From an uncultured Tenacibaculum sp. (GTDB lineage: Bacteria > Bacteroidota > Bacteroidia > Flavobacteriales > Flavobacteriaceae): 64,000 nucleotides of DNA. Shown here piece after piece: positions 55,352-64,000 of this stretch. Below the pieces are notes generated by a model. The model made no database searches. It saw only the letters and a program-made list of their open reading frames with translations, and had not been told where the DNA came from. The position numbers and the translations under genes are program-made. Location: contig CANLMR010000009.1 of NCBI GenBank assembly GCA_947492185.1, positions 55,527 to 119,526 on the forward strand. The letters are read 5' to 3'. Every line of letters begins with the position of its first letter. The stretch's first letter is position 1.

Positions 55352-56305
55352 TTACTCTTTATAAACACCCATATTTGCATATTTATCCATACGCTTAGCT
55401 ACAAGTGAAGTATCATCTAAATCTTTTAACTCACCAAAAGCTTTTAAAATTTGATTTTTAACAGCTTCAAAAGCTCCATCTCTATCTGTATGTGCTCCAC
55501 CAGCTGGCTCTTCAATAATTCCGTCAATTAATTTTAACTTCTTCATATCATCACCAGTTAATTTTAAAGCTGCTGCGGCTTGTTCTTTAAACTCCCAGCT
55601 ACGCCATAAAATAGAAGAACAAGATTCAGGAGAAATAACAGTATACCAAGTATTTTCCATCATGTATACTCTATCTCCTACTCCAATTCCTAATGCACCT
55701 CCAGAAGCTCCTTCACCAATTACAATAGTAATAATCGGAGTTTTTAAACGAGTCATTTCAAAAATGTTACGAGCAATAGCTTCGCCTTGACCTCTTTCTT
55801 CAGCTTCTAAGCCTGGATAAGCACCTGGAGTATCTAATAAAGTTACCACAGGAATTCCGAACTTCTCAGCCATTTTCATTAAACGTAATGCTTTACGGTA
55901 TCCTTCAGGGTTTGCCATTCCAAAGTTACGATACTGACGTGTTTTGGTATTGTAACCTTTTTGCTGTCCGATGAACATGAATGATTGATCTCCGATTTTA
56001 CCAAGACCACCAATCATTGCTTTATCATCTTTAACACTTCTATCTCCGTGTAATTCCATAAACGTATCTCCGCAAATAGCCTTGATATAATCTAAAGTAT
56101 ATGGTCTGTTAGGATGACGTGATAACTGAACACGTTGCCACGGTGTTAAGTTTTTATAGATATCTTTTCTAGCTTTTTGTAATTTTTTTTCGATTTTTTT
56201 GTACGTCTCAGTAACGTCTATCTCACTTTCTTTTCCTATATCATGACATTTTGCCAACTGATCTTCTAGCTCTTTAATTGGCATTTCAAAATCTAAATAT
56301 TCCAT
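55352..56305 (-). CDS. accA: Acetyl-CoA carboxylase carboxyltransferase, alpha subunit
   Basis: 317 residues, the usual AccA length. It transfers carboxyl from biotin to acetyl-CoA for fatty acid synthesis. Characteristic blocks are [57 protein letters not shown], and [19 protein letters not shown]. AccB, AccC and AccD are not in the window. Confidence 0.96.
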   Translation of the reverse strand: MEYLDFEMPIKELEDQLAKCHDIGKESEIDVTETYKKIEKKLQKARKDIYKNLTPWQRVQLSRHPNRPYTLDYIKAICGDTFMELHGDRSVKDDKAMIGGLGKIGDQSFMFIGQQKGYNTKTRQYRNFGMANPEGYRKALRLMKMAEKFGIPVVTLLDTPGAYPGLEAEERGQGEAIARNIFEMTRLKTPIITIVIGEGASGGALGIGVGDRVYMMENTWYTVISPESCSSILWRSWEFKEQAAAALKLTGDDMKKLKLIDGIIEEPAGGAHTDRDGAFEAVKNQILKAFGELKDLDDTSLVAKRMDKYANMGVYKE

Positions 56306-56352
56306 TTTATAAGTTTGATTTCCGAATTGTTTGTAAAAGCAAACATACTAAA

Positions 56353-57249
56353 TTATCGTTGTAATTTCTTTTTAATTTTTGAAGAATTTTTCAATATTCC
56401 ATTCAATAAGACCACAAATAACACGATAAAAGCTCCGTAATAAAACTCTACGTTCATTTGTTCTTTTTCTCCAAATATTATGAGAGCCAGTATAATAGCA
56501 TAAATTGGTTCAAGATTTATGGTAAGCATTACGGTGTAAGGAGTTAAGTATTTCATTACCTGTACCGATGCAATAAAAGCGTATGCAGTACAAATACTTC
56601 CTAATACTGTTAAATATATCCAATCTGTACTCTTTAAAATGAAAAAATCTGTGGTAAAGCTTCCAGAAATAGCTAAATAAACTGTTACTACCACTACTCC
56701 GAACAACAATTGATACAATGATATAGTGTCTGCTTCGTATTTTTTTATAAAAATTCCATTTAAAACAGCAAATAAAGCTGATAATGATGCTGATATTAAA
56801 GCATAAATAATTCCTAAACTATATTGACTCTCAAAATTGAAAATTATATATAAGCCTACAATCACCAATAATCCCATTAACATTTCAACAGGGTTAATTC
56901 TTCTTTTAAAAAATAAAGGCTCAATTAGCGCTGTAAAAAAAGCTCCAGTACTCATGGTTACTAAAGCAACAGATACATTAGATACTTTTATCGCTTTAAA
57001 AAAGGTTATCCAGTGAACAGCTATAATAGCACCAGTGATAAAAAACTTCAGAATTGCATCTCTAGGAACAGAGAATGATTTTCTTTTAATTACAAAATAC
57101 ACACATATAAAAGCAACAGCAATTAACATTCTATACCAAACTAATGGTATGGCTTCTATTGAAATTAATGCTCCTAAAATGGCAGTAAATCCCCAAATAA
57201 AAACAATAAAATGTAGTAAAAGGTAATTTTTAAGTTTACTTTCTTGCAT
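56353..57249 (-). CDS. DMT-superfamily (EamA) transporter
   Basis: 298 residues from the ATG at 57247-57249. The open frame begins earlier, inside the lptG/F-like gene, but MQESKLKNYLLLHFIVFIWG is the natural start and overlaps that gene by only 14 bases. About ten transmembrane helices form two EamA repeats (residues about 8-140 and 150-290). Substrate is unknown; relatives export amino acids or other metabolites. Confidence 0.88.
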   Translation of the reverse strand: MQESKLKNYLLLHFIVFIWGFTAILGALISIEAIPLVWYRMLIAVAFICVYFVIKRKSFSVPRDAILKFFITGAIIAVHWITFFKAIKVSNVSVALVTMSTGAFFTALIEPLFFKRRINPVEMLMGLLVIVGLYIIFNFESQYSLGIIYALISASLSALFAVLNGIFIKKYEADTISLYQLLFGVVVVTVYLAISGSFTTDFFILKSTDWIYLTVLGSICTAYAFIASVQVMKYLTPYTVMLTINLEPIYAIILALIIFGEKEQMNVEFYYGAFIVLFVVLLNGILKNSSKIKKKLQR

Positions 57250-58321
57250 TGATATAAAGATAAACTGCATAGGCTCCAAATATGATATTTGGCATCCACA
57301 CATTTAGTAAAGAATTCGCTCCGGCAACCGCTCCTAACACTTCTGCTACTTTTAAAAAGAACACATAAACAAACATTATGGCTATACCAAAAGCCAAGTT
57401 AACTCCTATTCCTCCTCTACGTTTTCTATGTGCTAATACAACAGCAATTAAAGTTAAAATATATGAAGCAAGAGGTAAACTTGTTCTTTTATATAATTCT
57501 ACTAAGTACGCATTTAGGTTTTTAACTCCTCTTTTTCTAGATATTTTAATAAACTCGGATAACTCAGGAGAAGGCATTTCCTGAGCCATAGTAGATTTAT
57601 AATTAAAATCTTTAGGAGTAAAAGCAAAAACAGTATCCATTTTATTACCAGAAAAAATACTATCTCTATCCTTAAAGATTTTTCTCTCTTTCCAATTTAA
57701 TAAAGTAAAAGTAGTATCCTTTTCATTCCATCTAATTCTATCTGCAATTAACTTATATTTTAGTTTTAAACCATCATAGGTTTCAGTTGAAAATTGATGT
57801 CCTGAATTTCTTTTGAGATCATAGGTTTGTAAAAACATATACGTGCTATCATTTAACTGCAAACTAAAATCATTAATCATTTGATCTTGATATCGTTTTT
57901 TCTTTAGATAGGTATTCTCGAAATTTTTTCTTGTTTTACTACTTGCAGGTACGATATAATGATTCATATATAATGCCACAGCAGTAACTATTGTAGCTCC
58001 AATAAAATAAGGATATAAAAATCGTGTAAAAGAAATTTGAGAGCTATTTATCGCTACAATTTCTGTGTTGTTTGCTAAACGAGATGTAAATACAATTACC
58101 GCTATGAATAAAGCCAGCGGCATAAAAGTATTGGTGTAGTATATGATAAAATTTTTGTAGTAATCATTTACTATTGTAAAGAACGTAAGTGTTTCATCTC
58201 TTAAAAACTTATCTATCTTTTCTGAAATATCAATTGCTACAGCAATTGGTATTAAAATTAACAACGTAAATAAAAACGTTGTTAAATACCTCTTTAATAT
58301 GTACCAATCTAGTATTCTCAA
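57236..58321 (-). CDS. LptF/LptG-family lipopolysaccharide export permease
   Basis: 361 residues. Three N-terminal membrane helices (IPIAVAIDISEKIDKFLRDE follows the first), a periplasmic jellyroll-like domain (residues about 120-260), and three C-terminal helices make the YjgP/YjgQ fold. ILDWYILKRYLTTFLFTLL is typical of the start. It works with LptB and LptA/C to move lipopolysaccharide to the outer membrane. I cannot say whether it is LptF or LptG. It lies 2 bases after tgt. Confidence 0.9.
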   Translation of the reverse strand: MRILDWYILKRYLTTFLFTLLILIPIAVAIDISEKIDKFLRDETLTFFTIVNDYYKNFIIYYTNTFMPLALFIAVIVFTSRLANNTEIVAINSSQISFTRFLYPYFIGATIVTAVALYMNHYIVPASSKTRKNFENTYLKKKRYQDQMINDFSLQLNDSTYMFLQTYDLKRNSGHQFSTETYDGLKLKYKLIADRIRWNEKDTTFTLLNWKERKIFKDRDSIFSGNKMDTVFAFTPKDFNYKSTMAQEMPSPELSEFIKISRKRGVKNLNAYLVELYKRTSLPLASYILTLIAVVLAHRKRRGGIGVNLAFGIAIMFVYVFFLKVAEVLGAVAGANSLLNVWMPNIIFGAYAVYLYINARK

Positions 58322-58323
58322 AA

Positions 58324-59463
58324 TTACAAACGATTACTCATTTGTTTTACCATTTTATCTTTCCATACAGCAAAATCACCCGCTATAATATGCTTTCGCG
58401 CTTCACGAACCAACCATAAATAAAATCCTAAATTATGAATAGAAGCGATTTGCTTACCTAATAATTCTTTTGAAGCAAATAAATGTCTTAAATATGCTTT
58501 AGAATATAACGTGTCTACAAATGTGATTCCCATTTCATCAATCGGTGAAAAATCATTCTCCCATTTTTTATTTTTGATGTTTATAGTTCCATATGCTGTA
58601 AATAACATTCCGTTTCTAGCGTTTCTTGTAGGCATAACACAATCGAACATATCAACACCTAAAGCAATATTCTCAAGAATATTAATTGGAGTTCCTACTC
58701 CCATTAAATATCTCGGTTTATCTTCAGGTAAAATACTACAAACTACATCTGTCATAGCATACAACTCTTCAGCAGGTTCGCCAACAGATAATCCTCCAAT
58801 TGCATTACCTTCTGCTTCAACTGATGCAATAAACTCAGCAGATTGTTTACGTAAATCTTTATATGTGCTTCCTTGTACTATTGGGAAAAAAGTTTGTTCA
58901 TAACCATATTTAGGTGGCACTTTTCCTAAATGTTCAATACATCTTTTTAACCAGCGATGTGTCATATGCATTGAATTTTTTGCATAATTATAATCACAAG
59001 GATATGGAGTACACTCATCAAATGCCATAATAATATCAGCACCAATAGAGCGTTGAATTTCCATTACGTTTTCTGGTGTAAAGAAATGTGTTGAACCATC
59101 AATATGGCTTTTAAATTTTACACCTTCTTCATTTATCTTTCTTCTTCCTGATAAAGAATACACTTGGTATCCTCCACTATCTGTTAAGATATTTCTATCC
59201 CAATTCATAAACTTGTGTAAGCCTCCTGCTTGCTCAAGAATATCAATTTTAGGTCTTAGATATAAGTGATAAGTGTTTCCTAAAATAATATCTGGATTGA
59301 TCTCGTCTTTTAGTTCAGATTGATGAACACCTTTAACAGAAGCAACAGTACCTACAGGCATGAAAATAGGAGTTTCTATAGCTCCGTGATCTGTAGTTAC
59401 AACACCAGCTCTGGCTTTACTTTTAGGATCAGTAGTTTCTAACTTAAATTGCATAGGGGACAA
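58324..59463 (-). CDS. tgt: tRNA-guanine transglycosylase
   Basis: 379 residues; the start could also be the third-codon-later ATG (MQFKLE). It exchanges guanine-34 of tRNA for preQ1. Active-site blocks are TDSGGYQVYSLSG and MPTRNARNG, with DECTPYPCDY in between. The C-terminal zinc site that normally reads C-x-C-x-x-C before YSRAYLHHL is here EMGITFVDTLYSKAYLRHL, with no Cys. As I recall, Bacteroidota homologues share this loss. It is the first gene of a tgt-lptFG-DMT run. Confidence 0.94.
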   Translation of the reverse strand: MSPMQFKLETTDPKSKARAGVVTTDHGAIETPIFMPVGTVASVKGVHQSELKDEINPDIILGNTYHLYLRPKIDILEQAGGLHKFMNWDRNILTDSGGYQVYSLSGRRKINEEGVKFKSHIDGSTHFFTPENVMEIQRSIGADIIMAFDECTPYPCDYNYAKNSMHMTHRWLKRCIEHLGKVPPKYGYEQTFFPIVQGSTYKDLRKQSAEFIASVEAEGNAIGGLSVGEPAEELYAMTDVVCSILPEDKPRYLMGVGTPINILENIALGVDMFDCVMPTRNARNGMLFTAYGTINIKNKKWENDFSPIDEMGITFVDTLYSKAYLRHLFASKELLGKQIASIHNLGFYLWLVREARKHIIAGDFAVWKDKMVKQMSNRL

Positions 59464-59507
59464 AGATACATAATTGGAAGTATGTGAAAACTTAAATGTT
59501 TCTAAAT

Positions 59508-60326
59508 CTATTTTTTTCTTTGACGACCGAATTTTGATTTAAATTTCCCTTTTGATGAGGTGTTTTTTTTGATAGGTGAACGTTCTTTAGATGCTTCTTC
59601 TGTTTTACTAGATGTTTTTACTAAAACATTTATTTTATCCATTTCATTTTTAGACAGTTCTCGCCACTCGCCTACTTTTAAACTTCCTAGTTCTACATTC
59701 ATAATACGAGTTCTTTTTAGCTTAGTAACCTCATAATCTAAATACTCACACATCCTTCTAATCTGTCGATTTAAACCCTGCGTAAGTATTATTTTAAATG
59801 TATTGGAACTAATCTTTTCAACTTTACACTTTTTAGTAACCGTTCCTAAAATTGGTATACCGTTACTCATTCTTTGAATAAAACGATCACTTATTGGTTT
59901 ATTTACAGTTACTATATACTCTTTTTCATGATTGTTTCCTGCGCGAAGTATTTTATTAACAATATCTCCATCATTTGTTAAAAATATTAATCCTTCTGAA
60001 GGCTTATCTAATCTTCCTATTGGAAATAAACGTTGTGGATGTCCAACAAATTTTACGATATTCTTTCTTTCTTTACTATCAGTTGTACAAACAATTCCCA
60101 CAGGTTTGTTTAAAGCAATGTATAAGGTTTTAGGTTTTGCTTTTAATGGCTTATCATCAATTTTAACGATATCTCCTTCAAAAACTCTATTACCTAACTG
60201 AGTAGGCTTACCGTTAATGGTTACTCTTCCAGCTGTAATTAATCTTTCTGCTTCTCTTCTTGAACAAATTCCAGTAGAGCTTATATATTTATTAAGATTA
60301 GTAGATTCTTGATTATTCTTATCCAT
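59508..60326 (-). CDS. rluF: 23S rRNA pseudouridine synthase, RluF-like
   Basis: 272 residues. An N-terminal S4 domain ([20 protein letters not shown]) precedes the RsuA/RluB-type catalytic domain with Asp107 in [18 protein letters not shown]. Long stretches agree with E. coli RluF ([39 protein letters not shown]), which modifies U2604 of 23S rRNA. The C-terminal tail is basic and disordered. Confidence 0.92.
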   Translation of the reverse strand: MDKNNQESTNLNKYISSTGICSRREAERLITAGRVTINGKPTQLGNRVFEGDIVKIDDKPLKAKPKTLYIALNKPVGIVCTTDSKERKNIVKFVGHPQRLFPIGRLDKPSEGLIFLTNDGDIVNKILRAGNNHEKEYIVTVNKPISDRFIQRMSNGIPILGTVTKKCKVEKISSNTFKIILTQGLNRQIRRMCEYLDYEVTKLKRTRIMNVELGSLKVGEWRELSKNEMDKINVLVKTSSKTEEASKERSPIKKNTSSKGKFKSKFGRQRKK

Positions 60327-60343
60327 CCTGACAAAATTAAAAT

Positions 60344-60373
60344 AAAAAACCTCAGTGATAACCGAGGTTTTTT
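60344..60373. terminator. Terminator between the SprF-like gene and rluF
   Basis: Arms AAAAAACCTC / GAGGTTTTTT around a 10-base loop; on the minus strand it ends the SprF-like transcript. Confidence 0.8.
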
Positions 60374-60398
60374 ATTTTATATTTTTTTATTTCTATTA

Positions 60399-61343
60399 TT
60401 AGAACATAATCATTTTTCTTGTACATCGAGCTAAACTAGGACGACGATCGTAATCGAAACCAAGCGTAATCATATGTGTACCATTATTAAATCCAACTAT
60501 TTCATTAACTGTAATACTGAATCCGTAAGAAACATAGAATTTATCTTTTTTAAGTCCAAATAATGGCGCAATTGCATTAGGCTTAAAAAATTGATCATTT
60601 AGGAATGTATAACTCAATCCACCCCATACATAACCATTAAATATTCGCTTTCTCAACTTAACATTTACATCTGTTCTAGATCTTCTACTTGCTTCAAAAA
60701 ATTCAACAAAAGCAGATGGCTCTAACTCCGTATCTCTATTAATTCTGTAATTATAATTTGTATAAATAGAATATCTTCTTAAGACTCTCGGTTCTCCTGT
60801 TGTAAAATTATCTACATTCTTATCTAGCAAGTTTACAACATTACCACTTATAGCAAAACGTCCAAAACGATATAACATACTTACATCAAAATTTGATGTA
60901 TTTAATACACGATCTGGAATTGCTTGAGGTGTATTATTTTCAGAAGTATCAATTCCAAATTGAATGAAGCTATAACTTAAACCAAAAGATAAAAAACTAT
61001 CATAAACATCACTTAAAATTAAATGACTTGCTAATGATAAGCGCACACCTTTTTGAGTAGTAAATCCGTTTTGATCGTTGAACATTGTAAGTCCACCTCC
61101 AAAACGTTCAGCTAAACGCGCTTCTAAGGTTAACGATTGCGTATCTGGCGCATCTTCAACTCCAATCCATTGACTAACTCCATTTAATCGAACCTGTAAT
61201 CCTGCTCCAATTCCTGCATAAGCTGGAGAAATTAAAAATGGATTATCTGCCATGTGGTTGACATATTGTGGTAAATCAACTTCTTGTCCATACAATTTGG
61301 CAACTAATAAAAATAATATAGGGATTATTCTAAATTTCTTCAT
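60399..61343 (-). CDS. PorP/SprF family type IX secretion membrane protein
   Basis: 314 residues. A signal peptide (FRIIPILFLLVAKLYGQ) is followed by the family opening YVNHMADNPFLISPAYAG and an outer-membrane barrel of alternating strands. PorP/SprF proteins bind a partner T9SS substrate with a type B sorting domain and anchor it at the cell surface. The partner is almost certainly the adhesin whose stop lies 9 bases upstream. The end ARCTRKMIMF departs from a classic barrel C-terminus. Confidence 0.92.
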   Translation of the reverse strand: MKKFRIIPILFLLVAKLYGQEVDLPQYVNHMADNPFLISPAYAGIGAGLQVRLNGVSQWIGVEDAPDTQSLTLEARLAERFGGGLTMFNDQNGFTTQKGVRLSLASHLILSDVYDSFLSFGLSYSFIQFGIDTSENNTPQAIPDRVLNTSNFDVSMLYRFGRFAISGNVVNLLDKNVDNFTTGEPRVLRRYSIYTNYNYRINRDTELEPSAFVEFFEASRRSRTDVNVKLRKRIFNGYVWGGLSYTFLNDQFFKPNAIAPLFGLKKDKFYVSYGFSITVNEIVGFNNGTHMITLGFDYDRRPSLARCTRKMIMF

Positions 61344-61352
61344 CTAATAATT

Positions 61353-64000
61353 TTATCTATATAATGTAAAGTGACCCATTAAACGTCTTTGCTCTCCTGA
61401 TAATTCAACAAACTCAATAGTATACCAATAATCTCCTGATGGCATTGGACGTCCTTGGTATAACCCATCCCAACCAGTTTGAACACCATTGAACTTAGTA
61501 ATTTCTCTACCATAACGATCAAAGATAACAACTTTAAGCTGGTGATAATCTTGAACATTTATTGGATACCAATAATCCTGAATACCATCGCCATCTGGTG
61601 TAAAGATATTTGGAACCTCAATTGTAATATAAACGCCTTCTACAGTAATAGATTGTTCACATCCTCTACTATCTCTAACTACGATTGTATAATCTCTAGT
61701 TTGCGTGATTATAAATTGATTCTCAGAAGAGAAATCACTACCATCGATACTATATTCATATGGAGGAATTCCTCCAGTTGCAGTAGCAATTAACATATTA
61801 ATTTGTGAATCATCTATACTAATTTGTAACGGTTGTATTGTTTCTACTTCAATAGGAGTAACAATTCTAATACATCCATTTACATGTTCAACTTCTAAAG
61901 TATAACTTCCTGTAGCAGTAACATTAAATATTCCTGTATCATTACTAGAATTCTCTGGTCCAGTTAACGTATAAACTACATTACTAGCATGAATATCAGC
62001 TACTGTTCCAGTAATTGTAGCTTCTTCACTACAATCGTAAGTAACTTCTGCTGAGAATTGTAAATCAACAGCTTCATCTAATGTGAATGGTGATGTAACT
62101 GTAGTACATCCTCTACTATCTCTAACAATAACTACATAAGTTTCTCCAGCTGTTAAGTTATCAAATAATACTCTATTATCAATGAAAGCTCCTCCATTTA
62201 GACTTGTTGAATATGGTGGTGTACCTCCAGTAATTGTAACTTCAAAAGAAGGTGGAGTATCTTGAACACAATCTTGCTGTTGCACTGTAGTCATATCAAC
62301 AACTACCTCTAACAACGCTGGCTCATCAATAGTTACTGTAAGGATTTCGAAACAACCTCTTTCATCTTGTGTTGTAATTGTATATGTTCCTGCCGCTAAA
62401 TTATTAAACTCATTACTAGTTTGGAATCTACCTGGGTCAGTATCTATTTCATATACATAAGAACCAGTTCCTCCTGTAGCTGTAATCGTAATACTACCAT
62501 CAGTTGATCCGTTACAACTTACATCTACGTGAGTTTCTGAAACTTCTAACAATGGTGGATCAACAATTTCATATTCTGCTGTCACAGTAACACAATCTTG
62601 ACTTGTTACTCTTATACTATATGTACCTGGAGCTATACTATCAAATGTATTTGATGCTTGTGGACCAGCAACAACAGCTCCTCCACCATCTAATAATTCA
62701 TACATATAGTTACCTAAACCACCAGTTGCTGTTGCTGATAATATTGCATTCGCATCTCCATTACAAGTAATAAATGCAGAATCTGTATTTAATGTTGCCG
62801 TTAAAGGAACTAACTCAGGAACCGATACTATTGCAGGAACTGAGATACATCCATTTGCGTCTCTAACGAATAATTCATAATCACCTGCAGGAACTGAGAA
62901 TGTATTACTAGCAATGAAATTCGTTCCATCTATACTAAACTCATAAGCTCCAGTTCCTCCAGCGCCTGTAACTTCAATTGTTGCATTTGGAGCTGTACAA
63001 GTAATTATTGAAGTAACAATTGCTGCTGCAGTAACATCACTTGGTTCACCAATTACAATTGGGAAGGTATTACTACAACTAAACTCATCGTAAACTGTAA
63101 CAACATAACTACCTGCTCCTAATCCTGTAAATGTATTACTCTGTTGGATTGCAGAAACATCTCCATTAGGGAAAGTCAAACTGTAAGAATATACAGCTGG
63201 ACTACCTTGTCCTCCTGAAACTGAATTAACTTCTATCGCTGCTGTTTCATCACCCTCACAAGCAATTGTACTTGTTTCTACTAAAGTTGCTGTTATTGTA
63301 GTTGGATCTGATAATGTAAAAGTATCTGTGACAGTACATCCATTTCCATCTCTAACAGTAATCAAATAACTTCCAGAAGTTAAATCTGTAATAATATTAT
63401 TTGTTGAGAATGCTTGTACTATAGATGATGTAGTTGTATTCTCTAATTGATATTCATAAGCACTCCAACCACCTGTACCGTTTATTACAATTTCACCACT
63501 ATTTGGAGATACACAACTGATTAAATTAGTATTAAATGTTACTCCTAATGCAGAAGTAGGCTCTCCTATAATTATTTCTTCAGAAGTAACTGGACAGAAT
63601 GGGCTATCAGTCATAGAAACAATTACATAGTATGTTCCTGCTCCTAATGTATTTACTGTAGTAGAACCGCTAAGTCCAGTAGCCGAACTTGCAACGGTAT
63701 CATCAGTTAATATTGCTGTACCATTGGTATCCATTATTTGGTAATCGTAATTACCGGTATATGGACTACTTGCTTCAAAATCAAACGTAATACTTCCATT
63801 AGTATCGCCTAAACAAACTACGTCAGTAATATTAGTAAATGCCAAATTAAACGTTGGCGGTGGTCCAACCTGATGATCTGTTGTTAATATACATCCAGTA
63901 CCAGGATTAGTAATTGTAATTGTATAAATATCTTCTGCTAATCCAGTAAATACTCCCGTTGTATTGGTAGCATTAAATCCTGTATTAGCTCCTGTAATCT
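61353..64000 (-). CDS. Giant SprB-repeat surface adhesin with type B T9SS sorting domain, C-terminal part
   Basis: The frame is open from base 64000 to the stop at 61353, so about 882 C-terminal residues are visible and the start lies beyond the window. The last roughly 85 residues (NIFTPDGDGIQDYWYPINV through FDRYGREI to the terminal SGEQRRLMGHFTLYR) form the gliding-motility-associated CHU_C/type B sorting domain. Before it are about eight SprB-type repeats of 80-100 residues, each with C-x-G-[DS]-x-x-G, a GG-x-x-x-Y-x-Y-[SE] strand, and a closing G-x-Y-x-[VI]-x-V-x-D-x-x-GC. It should be exported by T9SS and used in gliding or adhesion. Confidence 0.93.
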   Translation of the reverse strand, partial: ITGANTGFNATNTTGVFTGLAEDIYTITITNPGTGCILTTDHQVGPPPTFNLAFTNITDVVCLGDTNGSITFDFEASSPYTGNYDYQIMDTNGTAILTDDTVASSATGLSGSTTVNTLGAGTYYVIVSMTDSPFCPVTSEEIIIGEPTSALGVTFNTNLISCVSPNSGEIVINGTGGWSAYEYQLENTTTSSIVQAFSTNNIITDLTSGSYLITVRDGNGCTVTDTFTLSDPTTITATLVETSTIACEGDETAAIEVNSVSGGQGSPAVYSYSLTFPNGDVSAIQQSNTFTGLGAGSYVVTVYDEFSCSNTFPIVIGEPSDVTAAAIVTSIITCTAPNATIEVTGAGGTGAYEFSIDGTNFIASNTFSVPAGDYELFVRDANGCISVPAIVSVPELVPLTATLNTDSAFITCNGDANAILSATATGGLGNYMYELLDGGGAVVAGPQASNTFDSIAPGTYSIRVTSQDCVTVTAEYEIVDPPLLEVSETHVDVSCNGSTDGSITITATGGTGSYVYEIDTDPGRFQTSNEFNNLAAGTYTITTQDERGCFEILTVTIDEPALLEVVVDMTTVQQQDCVQDTPPSFEVTITGGTPPYSTSLNGGAFIDNRVLFDNLTAGETYVVIVRDSRGCTTVTSPFTLDEAVDLQFSAEVTYDCSEEATITGTVADIHASNVVYTLTGPENSSNDTGIFNVTATGSYTLEVEHVNGCIRIVTPIEVETIQPLQISIDDSQINMLIATATGGIPPYEYSIDGSDFSSENQFIITQTRDYTIVVRDSRGCEQSITVEGVYITIEVPNIFTPDGDGIQDYWYPINVQDYHQLKVVIFDRYGREITKFNGVQTGWDGLYQGRPMPSGDYWYTIEFVELSGEQRRLMGHFTLYR

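Noticed and set aside
1..64000. CRISPR array, tRNA, rRNA, integrase or intact insertion sequence
   Set aside because: I looked for regularly spaced direct repeats, cloverleaf-like stems with TTCGA loops, and transposase or integrase motifs, and saw none.

Overview
The window is about two-thirds A+T and almost certainly comes from a marine member of the Flavobacteriaceae (phylum Bacteroidota). The reasons are the type IX secretion genes (a PorP/SprF-type protein next to a huge SprB-repeat adhesin with a gliding-motility C-terminal domain), Bacteroidota-type promoters (TTTG, about 20 bases, TAnnTTTG), genes without Shine-Dalgarno sites, Nqr-type and Nramp-type genes, and many lipoproteins with short lipoboxes. 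The genus cannot be fixed from the sequence alone.

Layout. 1-2.8 kb: two exported surface proteins, the first cut by the window edge. 3.2-8.9 kb: a small double-glycine-leader-like peptide, an exported TPR-CHAT protease-like protein and two paralogous lipoproteins on the minus strand, divergent from an ECF-type sigma factor and a membrane TPR protein that looks like its anti-sigma factor. 8.9-17.1 kb: the isoleucine/valine operon ilvEDBNCA, preceded by two tandem Ile/Val-rich leader peptides, each followed by a hairpin terminator; the upstream leader RNA can form competing antiterminators. 17.1-25.7 kb: nitrogen assimilation (porin, amtB, gltB, gltD) from one strong promoter. 26.1-30.3 kb: leuACDB. 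So 8.9-30.3 kb is one long minus-strand block for branched-chain amino acids and the glutamate that feeds their transamination.

30.4-39.1 kb: housekeeping and envelope genes (a conserved 514-residue protein, valS, a DUF1573 protein, an aspartyl protease with PDZ, an aminotransferase, murB). 39.1-42.4 kb: a four-gene lipoprotein operon (sulfatase, YHYH protein, YwqK/MORN-like protein, SCO protein). 42.5-44.7 kb: a 42-residue peptide, a small Cys-rich membrane protein, a second ECF sigma factor and a divergent Nramp-like transporter. 44.9-50.9 kb: lipA, a cystathionine-beta-synthase-like enzyme, a HerA-like ATPase, an exported RidA and queE.

50.9-52.3 kb has no normal gene but carries a string of short promoter/small-ORF/hairpin units and a stretch of different composition that looks like gene debris. 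It leads into a small lipoprotein and a TPR sensor kinase/response regulator pair (52.3-55.3 kb). 55.4-60.3 kb: accA, a DMT transporter, lptG/F, tgt and rluF. 60.4-64 kb: the SprF-like protein and the C-terminal part of the adhesin.

The strongest candidate for something new is the tandem attenuator in front of ilvE. The sigma/CHAT/lipoprotein/peptide cluster and the cluster of mini-transcripts at 51 kb come next. No tRNA, rRNA, CRISPR array or intact insertion sequence was seen.
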